Source: Streptomyces sp. NBC_01775 (GTDB taxonomy: Bacteria > Actinomycetota > Actinomycetes > Streptomycetales > Streptomycetaceae). Taken from it: DNA of 64,000 nucleotides. The notes under the pieces were generated by a model. The model made no database searches, had not been told where the DNA came from, and worked only from the letters and a program-made list of their open reading frames with translations. Position 1 is the first letter of the stretch; each line of letters opens with the position of its first letter. The stretch lies in NCBI RefSeq assembly GCF_035917675.1, contig NZ_CP109104.1, forward strand, positions 5,952,001 to 6,016,000. Direction: 5' to 3'. Made by a program: the position numbers and the translations under genes. Shown in pieces: positions 33,062 through 42,628 of the stretch.

Positions 33062-33988
33062 TTAGAAGCGGTCCAGGATGGCCTTCTTGGCCATGCGGAA
33101 CTCGTCGTCGGTGAGCACCCCGGCCGTGTGCAGCTCACCCAGCTCGCGCAACCGCCGCAGCAGGCCGTCGTGATCGGCCTCGTCAGCGGGTGAAGCGCCC
33201 TTGGTGAGGGCGGGCGGCACGGCGTCCTGCGGCGGGCCGGGCAGTCCGGCGCCGGAGGCGGCGCCCTGGTCCTGGGACAAGGGGTGCGGCAGGCGCGCGA
33301 CGATCGCGGCGGCGAGCAGCACCGAGCCGCCCGTCTCGCGGGTCTGCCGCACTCCCCACAGCATCAGGCAGTTGGGGTCGTGCTGCGGCTTGAGCGTGGG
33401 GTGGGTGCCCTTCGGGTGGAAGCGCAGGCTGCCGCTCTCCCAGCCGAGGGCCGGGGTCCAGTCCACCCCGTCCAGCTCGCGGAGCGCGAGGCGGCGCGGG
33501 CCTCCGGAGGTTTTGCTCTGCTCCGCCATCCAGTTCCACTCGATCTGGATGCGCTCACCGTCGAAGGACGCCGTACCGTCCGTGCCCGATGCGGTCAGCG
33601 GGACCGGCGGGCCGGGCAGCAGATAGTGGTCGCACGGGGTGTCGGGCACCTCTTCCAGCAGCAGCGCGTTGCGCACCTCCTCGACGAAGTACTGGGCCAC
33701 GCCCGTACGGTCCTTCTCCACCGCCAGCTGGTACGGATCCGAGGCGTCCGGCAGCCGTCCGCTGGTCACCTGGGAGAGAGGGTCCGCGCCGTCCCGCAGC
33801 CGTAGGCGAAGCCTGCCGCCCCTGCGTCCGCCGGGCTCGTACGCGATACCGGCCACGGCGCGCAGCGGCACGGCGACCTCTCCCAGGGTCTTGCGCAGTT
33901 GGTGCACCTGCCGGTCGGTGCCGGGCACGATCCTGACGGTCTCCCCGTCGAAGGTCCAGGTCCCGGCACGTTGGAGGATTTCCGCCAT
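33062..33988 (-). CDS. DUF4429/SHOCT domain protein
   Basis: 308 aa from the ATG at 33988, with AT-rich AATAAT 6 nt upstream suggesting a leaderless transcript. Two DUF4429-type beta domains (about 1-115, GTWTFDGETVRIV, and 130-225, ASFDGERIQIEW) and a C-terminal SHOCT motif (about 270-308, LLRRLRELGELHTAGVLTDDEF). SHOCT is a short helical oligomerisation module; DUF4429 has a PH-like fold. Role unknown. No membrane segment. Convergent with the GH20 gene. Confidence 0.9.
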   Translation of the reverse strand: MAEILQRAGTWTFDGETVRIVPGTDRQVHQLRKTLGEVAVPLRAVAGIAYEPGGRRGGRLRLRLRDGADPLSQVTSGRLPDASDPYQLAVEKDRTGVAQYFVEEVRNALLLEEVPDTPCDHYLLPGPPVPLTASGTDGTASFDGERIQIEWNWMAEQSKTSGGPRRLALRELDGVDWTPALGWESGSLRFHPKGTHPTLKPQHDPNCLMLWGVRQTRETGGSVLLAAAIVARLPHPLSQDQGAASGAGLPGPPQDAVPPALTKGASPADEADHDGLLRRLRELGELHTAGVLTDDEFRMAKKAILDRF

Positions 33989-34064
33989 AGGCTGATTATT
34001 TCGGCTGCGGAGGCGAGGGTCATCCCCCCGAGGGACTCGGAGGCCGGGAGGGCTACGGAGGAGC

Positions 34065-34157
34065 GGAGGGACGGGGAACTGCGGAGGCGGAGGGGCATGG
34101 AGGGACGGGGAGCTGCGGAGGCGGAGGCCACGGGGGGCCGGGGGGCTGCGGAGGCGG
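34065..34157. repeat. imperfect 34-bp tandem repeat after acyl-CoA dehydrogenase
   Basis: Core CTGCGGAGGCGG at 34079, 34113 and 34146 (offsets 34 and 33), with a further copy at 34005. The array starts 4 nt beyond the stop of the minus-strand acyl-CoA dehydrogenase gene. Confidence 0.8.
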
Positions 34158-34160
34158 GGG

Positions 34161-35327
34161 TCACACTCCGACTCCCAGCTCGCGGGCGATGAGCATGCGC
34201 TGGACCTCGCTGGTGCCCTCGCCGATCTCCAGGATCTTCGCGTCCCGCCACATACGGGCGACCGGATACTCGTTCATGAAGCCGTAGCCGCCGTGGATCT
34301 GGGTGGCCTCGCGGGCGTTGGTGACGGCGATCTCGGAGGAGTAGAGCTTGGCCAGCGCCGCCTCCTTCTTGAACGGCTCGCCCGCCAGCAGCCGTGAGGC
34401 CGCGTCCCGCCAGGAGATGCGGGAGGTGTGGGCGCGCATCTCCATGTCGGCGAGCTTGAACTGGATGGCCTGGTTGGCGCCGATCGTCTTCCCGAAGGCG
34501 GTACGGGTGTTGGCGTAGCGCACCGACTCGTCGACGCAGCCTTGTGCGAGGCCTGTGGCGAGTGCGGAGATCGCGATTCTGCCCTCGTCCAGGATGCGCA
34601 GGAACTGGGCGTAGCCACGGCCCTCTTCGCCGAGCAGATTGGCCTCGGGAACGCGGACGTCGGAGAAGGACAGCTCGTGGGTGTCCGAAGCGTTCCAGCC
34701 GACCTTGGAGTATGCGGGCGCGACCGTGAAGCCCGGGGTGCCGGACGGCACGATGATCGTGGAGATGCGTGGTGAGCCGTCCTCCTTGCGGGCGGTGACG
34801 GCCGTGACCGTGACCAGGCCCGTCATGTCCGTACCCGAGTTGGTGATGAACGACTTGGTGCCGTTGATCACCCACTCGCCCGTGGACGTGTCCCGTACGG
34901 CTGTGGTGCGGGTGCCGCCCGCGTCCGAGCCGCACTCGGGCTCCGTCAGCCCGAAAGCGCCCAGCATCTCCCCCGCGCACAGCCGGGGCAGCCACTCGCG
35001 CTTCTGCTCTTCCGTGCCGAACAGATACAGCGGCATGGCCCCCAGCGAGACGCCGGCCTCCAGCGTGATGGCGACAGAGGAGTCAACCCTGGCCAGCTCC
35101 TCCAGGGCGAGGCAGAGCGCGAGGTAGTCACCGCCCATGCCGCCGTACTCCTCGGGGAACGGCAGCCCGAACAGGCCCATCGTGCCCATCTGGCGGACGA
35201 TTTCGTACGGGAAGGCGTGCCGCTCGTAGAACTCGCCGATCGCGGGGGCCACGACGTCGTGGGCGAACTCCTCGACGGTCTTGCGCAGTTCCTCGTGCTC
35301 GGGCGAGAGGCGGTGGTCGAGAGCCAT
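34161..35327 (-). CDS. acyl-CoA dehydrogenase (isovaleryl-CoA type)
   Basis: 388 aa from the ATG at 35327, chosen over the GTG at 35333 because AGGAG lies 8-9 nt upstream of the ATG and only about 2 nt from the GTG. FAD/substrate motifs: AFGLTEPECGSD, WVINGTKSFITNS, QIHGGYGFMNEYPV; catalytic Glu candidate in the EIGEGTSE loop. It oxidises a short branched acyl-CoA; the operon (HMG-CoA lyase plus biotin-dependent carboxylase) points to isovaleryl-CoA in leucine degradation, and S. coelicolor AcdH is the known equivalent. It follows the lyase gene by 2 nt. Confidence 0.92.
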   Translation of the reverse strand: MALDHRLSPEHEELRKTVEEFAHDVVAPAIGEFYERHAFPYEIVRQMGTMGLFGLPFPEEYGGMGGDYLALCLALEELARVDSSVAITLEAGVSLGAMPLYLFGTEEQKREWLPRLCAGEMLGAFGLTEPECGSDAGGTRTTAVRDTSTGEWVINGTKSFITNSGTDMTGLVTVTAVTARKEDGSPRISTIIVPSGTPGFTVAPAYSKVGWNASDTHELSFSDVRVPEANLLGEEGRGYAQFLRILDEGRIAISALATGLAQGCVDESVRYANTRTAFGKTIGANQAIQFKLADMEMRAHTSRISWRDAASRLLAGEPFKKEAALAKLYSSEIAVTNAREATQIHGGYGFMNEYPVARMWRDAKILEIGEGTSEVQRMLIARELGVGV

Positions 35328-35329
35328 GC

Positions 35330-36541
35330 TCACTTCTCCTTCGGGGAGGCCGTGCCGCTGAGGGCGCGGACCGTGCGGGAGGGGCTGGGGCGGCCGAGGC
35401 GCTCCGCCATCCAGAGGCTGGTGCTGCTGAGAAGGTCCAGGTCGACGCCTGTTTCGATGCCCAGACCGCGCAGCATCCAGACGAGGTCTTCGGTGGCGAG
35501 ATTGCCGGTGGCGCTCCTGGCGTAGGGGCAGCCGCCCAGGCCCCCGGCCGAGGCGTCCACCGTCGTGACGCCGTGCTGGAGCGCCGCGAGGGTGTTGGAG
35601 AGGGCTTGGCCGTAGGTGTCGTGGAAGTGCACGGCGAGACGGGGGGTGCCCGGTGGGAGACGGGGAGTGCCCGAGGGGACGCTCGGGGCCGCACTCGGCG
35701 TGGCTCCTGGCGCGGTCGCCGGGGCGGCTCCTGGGGTGGCTCCCTGGGCGGGGCCCGCTCCGGAGCCGAGGCCCGTTCCCGAGGCGGGCAGTCCTGCCTC
35801 GTGCAGGGCGGAGAGGAGGGCGCTCACATGGCCGGGGGTGGCCACGCCGATGGTGTCGCCCAGGCTCAGCTCGTCACAGCCCATCTCCGCCAGCGCCTTG
35901 CACACCCGCACCACCTGGGCGACGGGCACCGGGCCCTCCCACGGGTCGCCGAAGCACATGGACAGATAGCCGCGCACCGTGAGCCGCTCCTTCTTGGCGC
36001 GGGCCACCACGGGCTCGAACATCTCCAGCGCGCCGTCCACCGTGCGGTTGAGATTGGCCCGGGCGAAGGACTCGGTGGCGCTGGCGAACACCGCGACCTG
36101 CCGTGCCCCCAGCGCCAACGCCCTCTCCAGCCCCCGGTCGTTGGGCACCAGCACGGGAAGCGACACTCTGGCGGGGCCGTCCAACTGGTCGGAGCTGTCG
36201 GAGCTGTCGGAGCCGGCGGGGGTGGCGGGCCCGCTGGGGTGATCCGCGTCGCGCAGGCCGCTCACCAGGGGATACAGCTCCTCGGCGTCGGCGAGCTGGG
36301 GCACCCATTTGGGGTGCACAAAACTGGTCGCCTCAACGGTGCGCAGCCCGGCCGCCACCAGTCGCCGGATGAATTCCGCCTTCACCTCGACCGGGACGAC
36401 CGTCTTCTCGTTCTGCAACCCGTCCCGTGGCCCCACCTCGTGGATACGGACCCGTGCCGGCAACCCCTCCACGGGGAACGCCATGGGCAGCCCCGATCCG
36501 TCTCCGGGCCCCGACCCCGCTCCGCTCCCGGCTCCCGTCAT
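35330..36541 (-). CDS. hydroxymethylglutaryl-CoA lyase with low-complexity insert
   Basis: 403 aa from the ATG at 36541, overlapping the carboxylase stop by 1 nt (TGATG; GGAGG upstream); ATG 36484 (MAFPVEGLP) is an alternative. HMG-CoA lyase motifs: EVGPRDGLQNE, SMCFGDPWEGP, HFHDTYGQALSN and the catalytic GLGGCPYA loop. It splits HMG-CoA to acetyl-CoA and acetoacetate at the end of leucine catabolism. The usual length is about 300-320; the excess is an N-terminal Gly/Ser tail, a Ser/Asp-rich insert and an Ala/Pro/Thr/Gly insert of about 45 residues (about 252-300) between TIM-barrel strands. Confidence 0.92.
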   Translation of the reverse strand: MTGAGSGAGSGPGDGSGLPMAFPVEGLPARVRIHEVGPRDGLQNEKTVVPVEVKAEFIRRLVAAGLRTVEATSFVHPKWVPQLADAEELYPLVSGLRDADHPSGPATPAGSDSSDSSDQLDGPARVSLPVLVPNDRGLERALALGARQVAVFASATESFARANLNRTVDGALEMFEPVVARAKKERLTVRGYLSMCFGDPWEGPVPVAQVVRVCKALAEMGCDELSLGDTIGVATPGHVSALLSALHEAGLPASGTGLGSGAGPAQGATPGAAPATAPGATPSAAPSVPSGTPRLPPGTPRLAVHFHDTYGQALSNTLAALQHGVTTVDASAGGLGGCPYARSATGNLATEDLVWMLRGLGIETGVDLDLLSSTSLWMAERLGRPSPSRTVRALSGTASPKEK

Positions 36542-38751
36542 CACGACGCCTCCTTCTCGGCGGGCTCGTACGGTTCCACGACGGCGAGCACCTGATCCAT
36601 GGCGACGGTGCTGCCCGCTGTCACCTCCAGCTCGGCCACCGTCCCGGCGTGCGGTGCCGTGATGACGTGCTCCATCTTCATCGCCTCCACGACCAGCAGG
36701 CTCTGGCCCGCCGCCACCTCGTCGCCCACCGCCGCCTTGACGAGGGTGACCGTGCCGGGCATGGGCGCGGTCAGCGCGTCGGCGCCCTGGGCGACGCCCG
36801 CGCCCCGGAGCGCCGCCTCCACCGGGTCGTGGCCCCGGATCTGCCAGGTCTCGCCGTCCCTGCCGAGCCAGACGGCGGGGGAGCGGTCGTCCGCTATGCC
36901 GAGTGCGTGGCTGAAGGTGTGGCTGACGCCGTCCCACTCCAGGCGCAGCCGCGACTCCGCCGGAATCAGCCGTGCGCGGACAGGAGGCGCGTCCTCCACG
37001 CTGACCTCGACGCCGCGCGGGCCCCCCTGGACCTCACGGCTTTCGGGGGCCTCGCGGCCGGACCCGTCGCCGGGCCCGGCGACCGGGCCCGCCGGACGGA
37101 CCCGGACCCGCACCGGTTCCTGGCCCGTCACCCGCAGATGGTGCACCGTCCAGGCAGGCTCGCCGCCCAGCCGCCAGCCGGAGGGAGCCGCGAACGGGCT
37201 GATCCATCCGGCCACTTCGCGGCCGACTCCGTCTCCGCCGCCAGGAGTCCGGGCCGCCTGCGGCGGGGCCCCGCCCGGGGCGGCCACCACCCCCGAGGCC
37301 GCTTCCGGCGCCAGCGCCGCCTGCCGCAACAGGGCCGCCGCGCCGTAGACCTCCTCGGGCACGCCCTGCGGCAACAGCCCGGCCGCCGCGCTGTCCACCA
37401 GCCCCGTGTCCAGATCGCCGGAGACGACCTGGGGGTGGGCGAGCAGGCCCCGCAGGAAGGCGGTGTTGGTGTCGACGCCCAGCACCGTCGTCCGGGCGAG
37501 GGCCGCGCGCAGCCCCCGCAGCGCGGAGGGACGGTCCGGACCCCAGACGATGACTTTGGCCAGCATCGGGTCGTAGAGGGTGCCCACCTGGGTGCCCTCC
37601 GTCAGACCGGAGTCGGTGCGCACTCCGTCACCCTCCGGCTCTTCCAGCAGCAGCACCCGGCCGGCCGAGGGCAGGAAGTCGACCTGGCCGTCGTGCCCGC
37701 CGGTGGCGAGCCGGGCGGTCTCCGCGCAGATACGGGCCTCCAGCGCGTGGCCCTTCAACGCGATGTCCCCCTGCCCGAAGGACAGCGGCTCCCCGGCCGC
37801 GGCCCTCAGCTGCCACTCGACCAGGTCCAGGCCCGTGGTCAGCTCCGTGACCGGGTGCTCGACCTGGAGGCGGGTGTTCATCTCCATGAAGTAGTACGCG
37901 CCCGAGCCGTCGCCCGGCACGATGAACTCCACCGTGCCCGCGCCGCGGTAGCCGCACGAGCGCGCCGCCTCGACCGCGGCCTCGCCCATCGCCTGACGGG
38001 TCGCCTCGTCCAGCAGCGGGCTGGGGGCCTCCTCGATGATCTTCTGGTGACGCCGCTGGAGAGAGCACTCGCGCTCCCCGAGGTGCAGCACCCCGCCGTG
38101 CCCGTCGGCCAGCACCTGGATCTCGATGTGGCGGGGCCGGTCGATCCAGCGCTCCACCAGCAGTCCTTCGTCCCCGAAGGCGCCCCGGGCCTCGCGGCGG
38201 GCGGCGGCGATCTCGTCGGGCAGCGCCGTCTCCTCCCGCACCAGGCGCATGCCCTTTCCGCCGCCGCCGGCCGAGGGCTTCAGCAGTACGGGCAGGCCCG
38301 TCTGCCGTGCGGCGGCGGCCAGCTCGGCATCGGTCAGGCCGCTGCCCGAGGAGCCGGGGACCACGGGGACGCCCGCGGCGCGCACCGTCTCCTTGGCGCG
38401 GATCTTGTCGCCCATCAGCTCGATGGCCTCGGCGGGCGGGCCGACGAAGGTGAGCCCCGCCTCGGCACAGCGCCGGGCGAAGGCGGCGTTCTCCGCGAGG
38501 AAGCCGTACCCCGGGTGGACCGCCTGGGCGCCGGTGCGGCGGGCGGCCTCCAGCAGCCGGTCCGCGTTCAGATAGCTCTCGGCGGCCGGGGCCGGACCGA
38601 TGCGCACGGAGGTGTCGGCCTCCCGCACATGGCGGGCGTCGGCGTCCGCGTCGCTGTGCACCGCGACCGAGCGGATGCCCAGCTTCCGCAGGGTGCGGAT
38701 CACCCGCACCGCGATCTCCCCCCGGTTGGCCACCAGCACCGAGTCGAACAT
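36541..38751 (-). CDS. biotin carboxylase/BCCP alpha subunit (methylcrotonyl-CoA carboxylase type)
   Basis: 736 aa from the ATG at 38751 (GAGGAGAGGG upstream). The biotin carboxylase domain (1-450) starts MFDSVLVANRGEIAVRVIRT, with ATP-grasp loop KPSAGGGGKGM and MNTRLQVEHPVTE. The C-terminal BCCP domain carries the biotinyl lysine K692 in EAMKMEH. Between them is a less conserved region (about 490-610) with a Pro/Gly insert. With the carboxyltransferase encoded upstream it should carboxylate 3-methylcrotonyl-CoA, judging from the lyase and dehydrogenase neighbours; broader acyl-CoA specificity is known in Streptomyces. Confidence 0.93.
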   Translation of the reverse strand: MFDSVLVANRGEIAVRVIRTLRKLGIRSVAVHSDADADARHVREADTSVRIGPAPAAESYLNADRLLEAARRTGAQAVHPGYGFLAENAAFARRCAEAGLTFVGPPAEAIELMGDKIRAKETVRAAGVPVVPGSSGSGLTDAELAAAARQTGLPVLLKPSAGGGGKGMRLVREETALPDEIAAARREARGAFGDEGLLVERWIDRPRHIEIQVLADGHGGVLHLGERECSLQRRHQKIIEEAPSPLLDEATRQAMGEAAVEAARSCGYRGAGTVEFIVPGDGSGAYYFMEMNTRLQVEHPVTELTTGLDLVEWQLRAAAGEPLSFGQGDIALKGHALEARICAETARLATGGHDGQVDFLPSAGRVLLLEEPEGDGVRTDSGLTEGTQVGTLYDPMLAKVIVWGPDRPSALRGLRAALARTTVLGVDTNTAFLRGLLAHPQVVSGDLDTGLVDSAAAGLLPQGVPEEVYGAAALLRQAALAPEAASGVVAAPGGAPPQAARTPGGGDGVGREVAGWISPFAAPSGWRLGGEPAWTVHHLRVTGQEPVRVRVRPAGPVAGPGDGSGREAPESREVQGGPRGVEVSVEDAPPVRARLIPAESRLRLEWDGVSHTFSHALGIADDRSPAVWLGRDGETWQIRGHDPVEAALRGAGVAQGADALTAPMPGTVTLVKAAVGDEVAAGQSLLVVEAMKMEHVITAPHAGTVAELEVTAGSTVAMDQVLAVVEPYEPAEKEAS

Positions 38752-38817
38752 CGGCCCTCTCCTCGCCCTCGTCATCCCGCTCGCCTCCAGCCAGACTGCC
38801 CCGGTCGCCCCGACTGC

Positions 38818-38853
38818 CCCGGCCATCTCGTACGCCCCGCCTGTCTCGTACGC
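38818..38853. repeat. 18-bp tandem duplication after the carboxyltransferase gene
   Basis: Units 38818-38835 and 38836-38853 share CCCG...TCTCGTACGC (15/18 identical). They lie 11 nt after the stop (38865) of the upstream gene, and more degenerate GGGGCAGTC repeats follow toward 38795. Confidence 0.75.
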
Positions 38854-38864
38854 TCCGGAGCCGC

Positions 38865-40541
38865 TCACATCCGGAAGACGCCGAACCGGGGCGCCTCCGG
38901 ATCGCGGTGCGGCAGCGGCGCGTTGGCGCACGCGGTGAGCGCGAGCCCCAGCACCTGCCGGGTATCCAGGGGGTCGATCACGCCGTCGTCCCACAGCCGG
39001 GCCGTGGCGTAGTAGGCGTTGCCCTGGGATTCGTACTGCGCGCGGACCGGGGCGCGGAACGCCTCCTCGTCCTCGGCGCTCCACTCCTCGCCGCGCGCCT
39101 CCATCTGGTCGCGCCGGACGGTGGAGAGCACGGAGGCGGCCTGCTCGCCGCCCATCACCGAGATCTTCGCGTTCGGCCACATCCACAGGAAGCGGGGGCT
39201 GTAGGCCCGGCCGCACATCGAGTAGTTCCCCGCGCCGTAGGAGCCGCCGATGACGACCGTCAGCTTCGGCACCCGGGCGCAGGCCACAGCGGTGACCATC
39301 TTGGCGCCGTGCTTGGCGATACCGCCCGCCTCGTAGTCCTTGCCGACCATGAAGCCCGAGATGTTCTGCAAGAACAGCAGCGGGATGCCGCGCTGGTCGC
39401 ACAGCTCGATGAAGTGGGCGCCCTTCTGGGCCGATTCGGAGAACAGGATGCCGTTGTTGGCGACGATGCCCACCGGATGGCCGTGAATTCTCGCGAAGCC
39501 CGTCACCAGCGTGGTGCCGTACTCGGACTTGAACTCCTGGAAACGCGAGCCGTCCACGACGCGGGCGATCACCTCACGCACGTCATAGGGCGTCCGGGAG
39601 TCGGCCGGCACCGCGCCGTACAGCCCCGCCGGGTCGAACACCGGCTCCTCCGCGGGGCGCACGGACCAGGGCAGCGAGGCGGCATCCGGCGGAGCGGGCA
39701 GCGTGGAGACGATGTGGCGGACGATACGCAGCGCGTGCGCGTCGTCCTCGGCCAGATGGTCGGTGACGCCCGAGATCCGTGAGTGGGTCTCCCCGCCCCC
39801 CAGCTCCTCGGCGGTGACGACCTCGCCGGTGGCGGCTTTCACCAGCGGCGGCCCGCCCAGGAAGATCGTGCCCTGCTCGCGCACGATCACCGCCTCATCG
39901 CTCATCGCCGGGACGTAGGCCCCGCCCGCCGTGCACGAGCCGAGCACGGCGGCGATCTGCGGGACGCCCGCCGCCGACATCCGCGCCTGGTTGTAGAAGA
40001 TCCGGCCGAAGTGCTCGCGGTCGGGGAAGACTTCGTCCTGCATGGGCAGGAAAGCGCCGCCCGAGTCGACGAGATACAGGCACGGCAGGCGGTTCTCCAG
40101 CGCGATCTCCTGGGCGCGCAGGTGCTTCTTGACGGTCATCGGGTAGTACGTCCCGCCCTTGACCGTGGCGTCGTTGGCCACCACGACCACCTCGCGGCCG
40201 GCCACCCGGCCGATGCCGGTGATCACGCCCGCCGCCGGCGCCGCGTCCTCGTACATTCCGTCCGCCGCGAGCGGGGACAGCTCCAGGAAGGGGGAGCCGG
40301 GGTCGAGGAGTGTGTCCACCCGCTCGCGCGGCAGCAGCTTGCCGCGCGCCACGTGCCGCGCGCGGGCCCGCTCGCCGCCGCCCAGCCGGGCGCGGGTGAG
40401 CTTCTCGCGGAGCCGGCCCGCCAGCTCGCGGTGCGCCTTGCGGTGTTCGGCCGCCGCGTCGGAGGCCGGGTCGAAGCCGCTCTTCAGGCGGGGCCACGCG
40501 GGCTCGCGCCCACTCGCGGCCCACACCGTCTGCTCGTCCAT
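38865..40541 (-). CDS. acyl-CoA carboxyltransferase beta subunit (methylcrotonyl-CoA type)
   Basis: 558 aa from the ATG at 40541. Carboxyltransferase with both crotonase-like halves: N-half [24 protein letters not shown] and oxyanion region [18 protein letters not shown]-half [20 protein letters not shown] and [16 protein letters not shown]. It transfers carboxyl from biotin to 3-methylcrotonyl-CoA (inferred from context). First gene of the minus-strand liu-type operon. It is divergent from the TetR gene; two operator-like palindromes lie between their starts. Confidence 0.93.
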   Translation of the reverse strand: MDEQTVWAASGREPAWPRLKSGFDPASDAAAEHRKAHRELAGRLREKLTRARLGGGERARARHVARGKLLPRERVDTLLDPGSPFLELSPLAADGMYEDAAPAAGVITGIGRVAGREVVVVANDATVKGGTYYPMTVKKHLRAQEIALENRLPCLYLVDSGGAFLPMQDEVFPDREHFGRIFYNQARMSAAGVPQIAAVLGSCTAGGAYVPAMSDEAVIVREQGTIFLGGPPLVKAATGEVVTAEELGGGETHSRISGVTDHLAEDDAHALRIVRHIVSTLPAPPDAASLPWSVRPAEEPVFDPAGLYGAVPADSRTPYDVREVIARVVDGSRFQEFKSEYGTTLVTGFARIHGHPVGIVANNGILFSESAQKGAHFIELCDQRGIPLLFLQNISGFMVGKDYEAGGIAKHGAKMVTAVACARVPKLTVVIGGSYGAGNYSMCGRAYSPRFLWMWPNAKISVMGGEQAASVLSTVRRDQMEARGEEWSAEDEEAFRAPVRAQYESQGNAYYATARLWDDGVIDPLDTRQVLGLALTACANAPLPHRDPEAPRFGVFRM

Positions 40542-40607
40542 ACCGCTGAGCCCCCTCGCTCGCACGACACACCCCACGCACCACGCGCCGGACACCACAC
40601 ACCACGA

Positions 40608-40652
40608 GTTAGTCATCGTTAACTCGCTGCCACAAGGTTAACGCTCACTAAC
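40608..40652. promoter_or_regulatory. paired TetR-type operators
   Basis: GTTAGT-N3-CGTTAAC at 40608-40623 and its inverted copy at 40637-40652, 13 bp apart (13 of 16 positions match). Each arm is itself a GTTA-N8-TAAC palindrome. The right arm covers the -35 of the TetR promoter. Likely bound by the TetR protein to control both itself and the carboxylase operon. Confidence 0.75.
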
Positions 40653-40667
40653 GCAGCTGTCTAGAAT
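40638..40667 (+). promoter_or_regulatory. promoter of the TetR gene
   Basis: -35 TTAACG (40638-40643), 18-bp spacer, -10 TAGAAT (40662-40667), then 7 nt to the ATG at 40675. The mRNA should be leaderless. Confidence 0.7.
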
Positions 40668-40674
40668 GGTCCAC

Positions 40675-41304
40675 ATGAGCACCAGGACGACCGCAGGCAC
40701 GCCCGCACCGACCCGGCGGGAGCAGATTCTGCGCGAGGCCGCCCGGCTCTTCGCCGAGCGCGGCTTCCACGGCGTGGGGGTCGATGAGATAGGAGCCGCC
40801 GTCGGCATCAGCGGGCCGGGGCTCTACCGCCACTTCGCGGGCAAGGACGCGATGCTGGCCGAACTGCTCGTCGGGATCAGCGAGCGGCTGTACGACGGCG
40901 GGCGGCGCAGATCGGAGGAGTCGGCCGCGGCCGGGCTCGAACCCGACGCCGCGCTGGACGCGCTGATCGGCGGCCACATCGACTTCGCGCTCGACGACCG
41001 TGAGCTGATCACCCTCCACGACCGCGAGCTGGACCGGCTGCGGGACGCGGACCGCAAGCAGGTGCGCAAGCTTCAGCGGCAGTACGTCGAGCTGTGGGTC
41101 GAGGCGGTCCGCGCGCTCTACCCCGACCTGACCGAGCTGGAGGCCAGGGTCTCGGTGCACACGGTCTTCGGGCTGCTCAACTCCACGCCGCACCTCAGCG
41201 GCCCCTCGTCGATGCCCGACCGCGAGACGACGGCCGCGCTGCTGCACCGTCTGGCGCGTGGCGCCCTCTCCGCCGCCGCCCCCAGGACCGCTCTGGACAG
41301 CTGA
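40675..41304 (+). CDS. TetR-family regulator of the leucine/acyl-CoA cluster
   Basis: 209 aa from the ATG at 40675 (leaderless promoter at 40638-40667); ATG 40666 overlaps the -10 box and is rejected. N-terminal TetR HTH (about 17-62: LREAARLFAERGFHGVGVDE, GISGPGLYRHFAGKDAML), then an all-helical ligand domain. It is flanked by acyl-CoA dehydrogenase and carboxylase genes and has paired palindromes upstream, so it is probably an acyl-CoA-responsive repressor of the cluster (inference). Confidence 0.9.
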   Translation: MSTRTTAGTPAPTRREQILREAARLFAERGFHGVGVDEIGAAVGISGPGLYRHFAGKDAMLAELLVGISERLYDGGRRRSEESAAAGLEPDAALDALIGGHIDFALDDRELITLHDRELDRLRDADRKQVRKLQRQYVELWVEAVRALYPDLTELEARVSVHTVFGLLNSTPHLSGPSSMPDRETTAALLHRLARGALSAAAPRTALDS

Positions 41305-41333
41305 GGTGACCGCTCGGTAGCTTTGAGCCGTAA

Positions 41334-41351
41334 GCTGAGCAAGCGCTTAGC
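41334..41351. promoter_or_regulatory. GCTNAGC double palindrome before acyl-CoA dehydrogenase gene
   Basis: GCTGAGC (41334-41340) and GCTTAGC (41345-41351), 29-46 nt before the GTG start, form an operator-like inverted repeat containing AAGCGCTT. It differs from the GTTA/TAAC operators upstream, so another regulator may act here. Confidence 0.5.
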
Positions 41352-41379
41352 CATGGCCAGGGTGACGAGGAGGCGTGCT

Positions 41380-42537
41380 GTGCGCCGCACGGTGTTCAAC
41401 GAGGACCACGAAGCGTTCCGCCAGACGATTCGCGACTTCATCGCGGCGGAGGTCGTGCCCCACTACCCGGAGTGGGCCGAGCAGGGCTGTGTCCCGCGTG
41501 AGCTGTACAAGAAGCTGGGCGAGCTGGGGATCTTCGGCATCGAGGTGCCCGAGGAGTACGGCGGCGCCGGCGAGAGCAGCTTCAAGTTCAACGCCGTCAT
41601 CACCGAGGAGTGCGCACGCGCCGGGGTCAGCTTCGGCGGCTCCAGCGTGCACACCGCCCTGTGCCTGCCCTACCTCCTCAAGTACGGCAACGACGAGCAG
41701 AAGAAGCGCTGGCTTCCCCCCTTCGTCTCCGGCGAGATGATGACCGCCATCGCCATGACCGAGCCGGGCACGGGCTCGGACCTGGCCGGGATGAAGACCA
41801 CGGCCAAGCTCTCCGAGGACGGCACCCACTACATCCTCAACGGCGCCAAGACCTTCATCACCGGCGGCGTCCAGGCCGACCGCGTCCTGGTGTGCGCCCG
41901 CACCGCCCCTCCCACCCCCGAGGACCGGCGCGGCGGCATCTCCATCCTCGTGGTGGACACCAGGAGCGAGGGTTACGCCGTCGGCCGCAAGCTCGACAAG
42001 CTGGGGCTGCGCGCCTCGGACACCGCCGAGCTGTCCTTCACCGACGTCAGGGTTCCGGTCGAGGACCTGCTGGGCGAGGAGGGCAAGGCGTTCTCCTACC
42101 TCGGCCAGAACCTCCCCCAGGAGCGGCTCGGCATCGCCCTCGGCGCCTATGCGATGTCGTCCGCCGCGGTGCGCTTCGCCCACGACTACGTCAAGGAGCG
42201 CACGGTCTTCGGCAAGGAGGTCGCCTCGTTCCAGAACACCAAGTTCGTGCTTGCCGACTGCAAGGCGGACGTGGACGCCATGCAGGCCGTCGTCGACCGC
42301 GCCCTGGAAGCCCTGGACGCCGGCGAGCTGACGCCCGCCGACGCCGCCTCCGCCAAGCTGTTCACCACCGAGCTGGCGGCGCGCGTGATCGACAAGTGCC
42401 TCCAGCTGCACGGCGGTTACGGATACATGCTCGAATACCCCATCGCCAACCTGTACGCGGACACCCGCGTCTCGCGCATCTACGGCGGCACCAGCGAGGT
42501 CATGCGCTCCATCGTCGCGAAGTCCATGGGCCTGTGA
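41380..42537 (+). CDS. acyl-CoA dehydrogenase
   Basis: 385 aa from the GTG at 41380, supported by GAGGAGG 6 nt upstream. Motifs TAIAMTEPGTGSDLAG, YILNGAKTFITGG, QLHGGYGYMLEYPI and IYGGTSE mark the acyl-CoA dehydrogenase family, long/medium-chain type. It oxidises an acyl-CoA using FAD and passes electrons to ETF. It lies downstream of the TetR gene but has its own operator-like palindrome. The last codons and stop are duplicated 36 bp downstream. Confidence 0.92.
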   Translation: MRRTVFNEDHEAFRQTIRDFIAAEVVPHYPEWAEQGCVPRELYKKLGELGIFGIEVPEEYGGAGESSFKFNAVITEECARAGVSFGGSSVHTALCLPYLLKYGNDEQKKRWLPPFVSGEMMTAIAMTEPGTGSDLAGMKTTAKLSEDGTHYILNGAKTFITGGVQADRVLVCARTAPPTPEDRRGGISILVVDTRSEGYAVGRKLDKLGLRASDTAELSFTDVRVPVEDLLGEEGKAFSYLGQNLPQERLGIALGAYAMSSAAVRFAHDYVKERTVFGKEVASFQNTKFVLADCKADVDAMQAVVDRALEALDAGELTPADAASAKLFTTELAARVIDKCLQLHGGYGYMLEYPIANLYADTRVSRIYGGTSEVMRSIVAKSMGL

Positions 42538-42577
42538 TCCGCGCCCGGCCCATACCCCGCGCCCGGCCTGTGATCCG
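42529..42577. repeat. duplicated acyl-CoA dehydrogenase stop region
   Basis: GGCCTGTGATCCG (42529-42541, containing TGA) recurs exactly at 42565-42577; CCGCGCCCGGCC is also duplicated between them. Confidence 0.8.
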
Positions 42578-42628
42578 TGCCGTGACACCCTCCGGCTCCT
42601 TTGCCGCGCACCCGGCACAATCCCCCGC

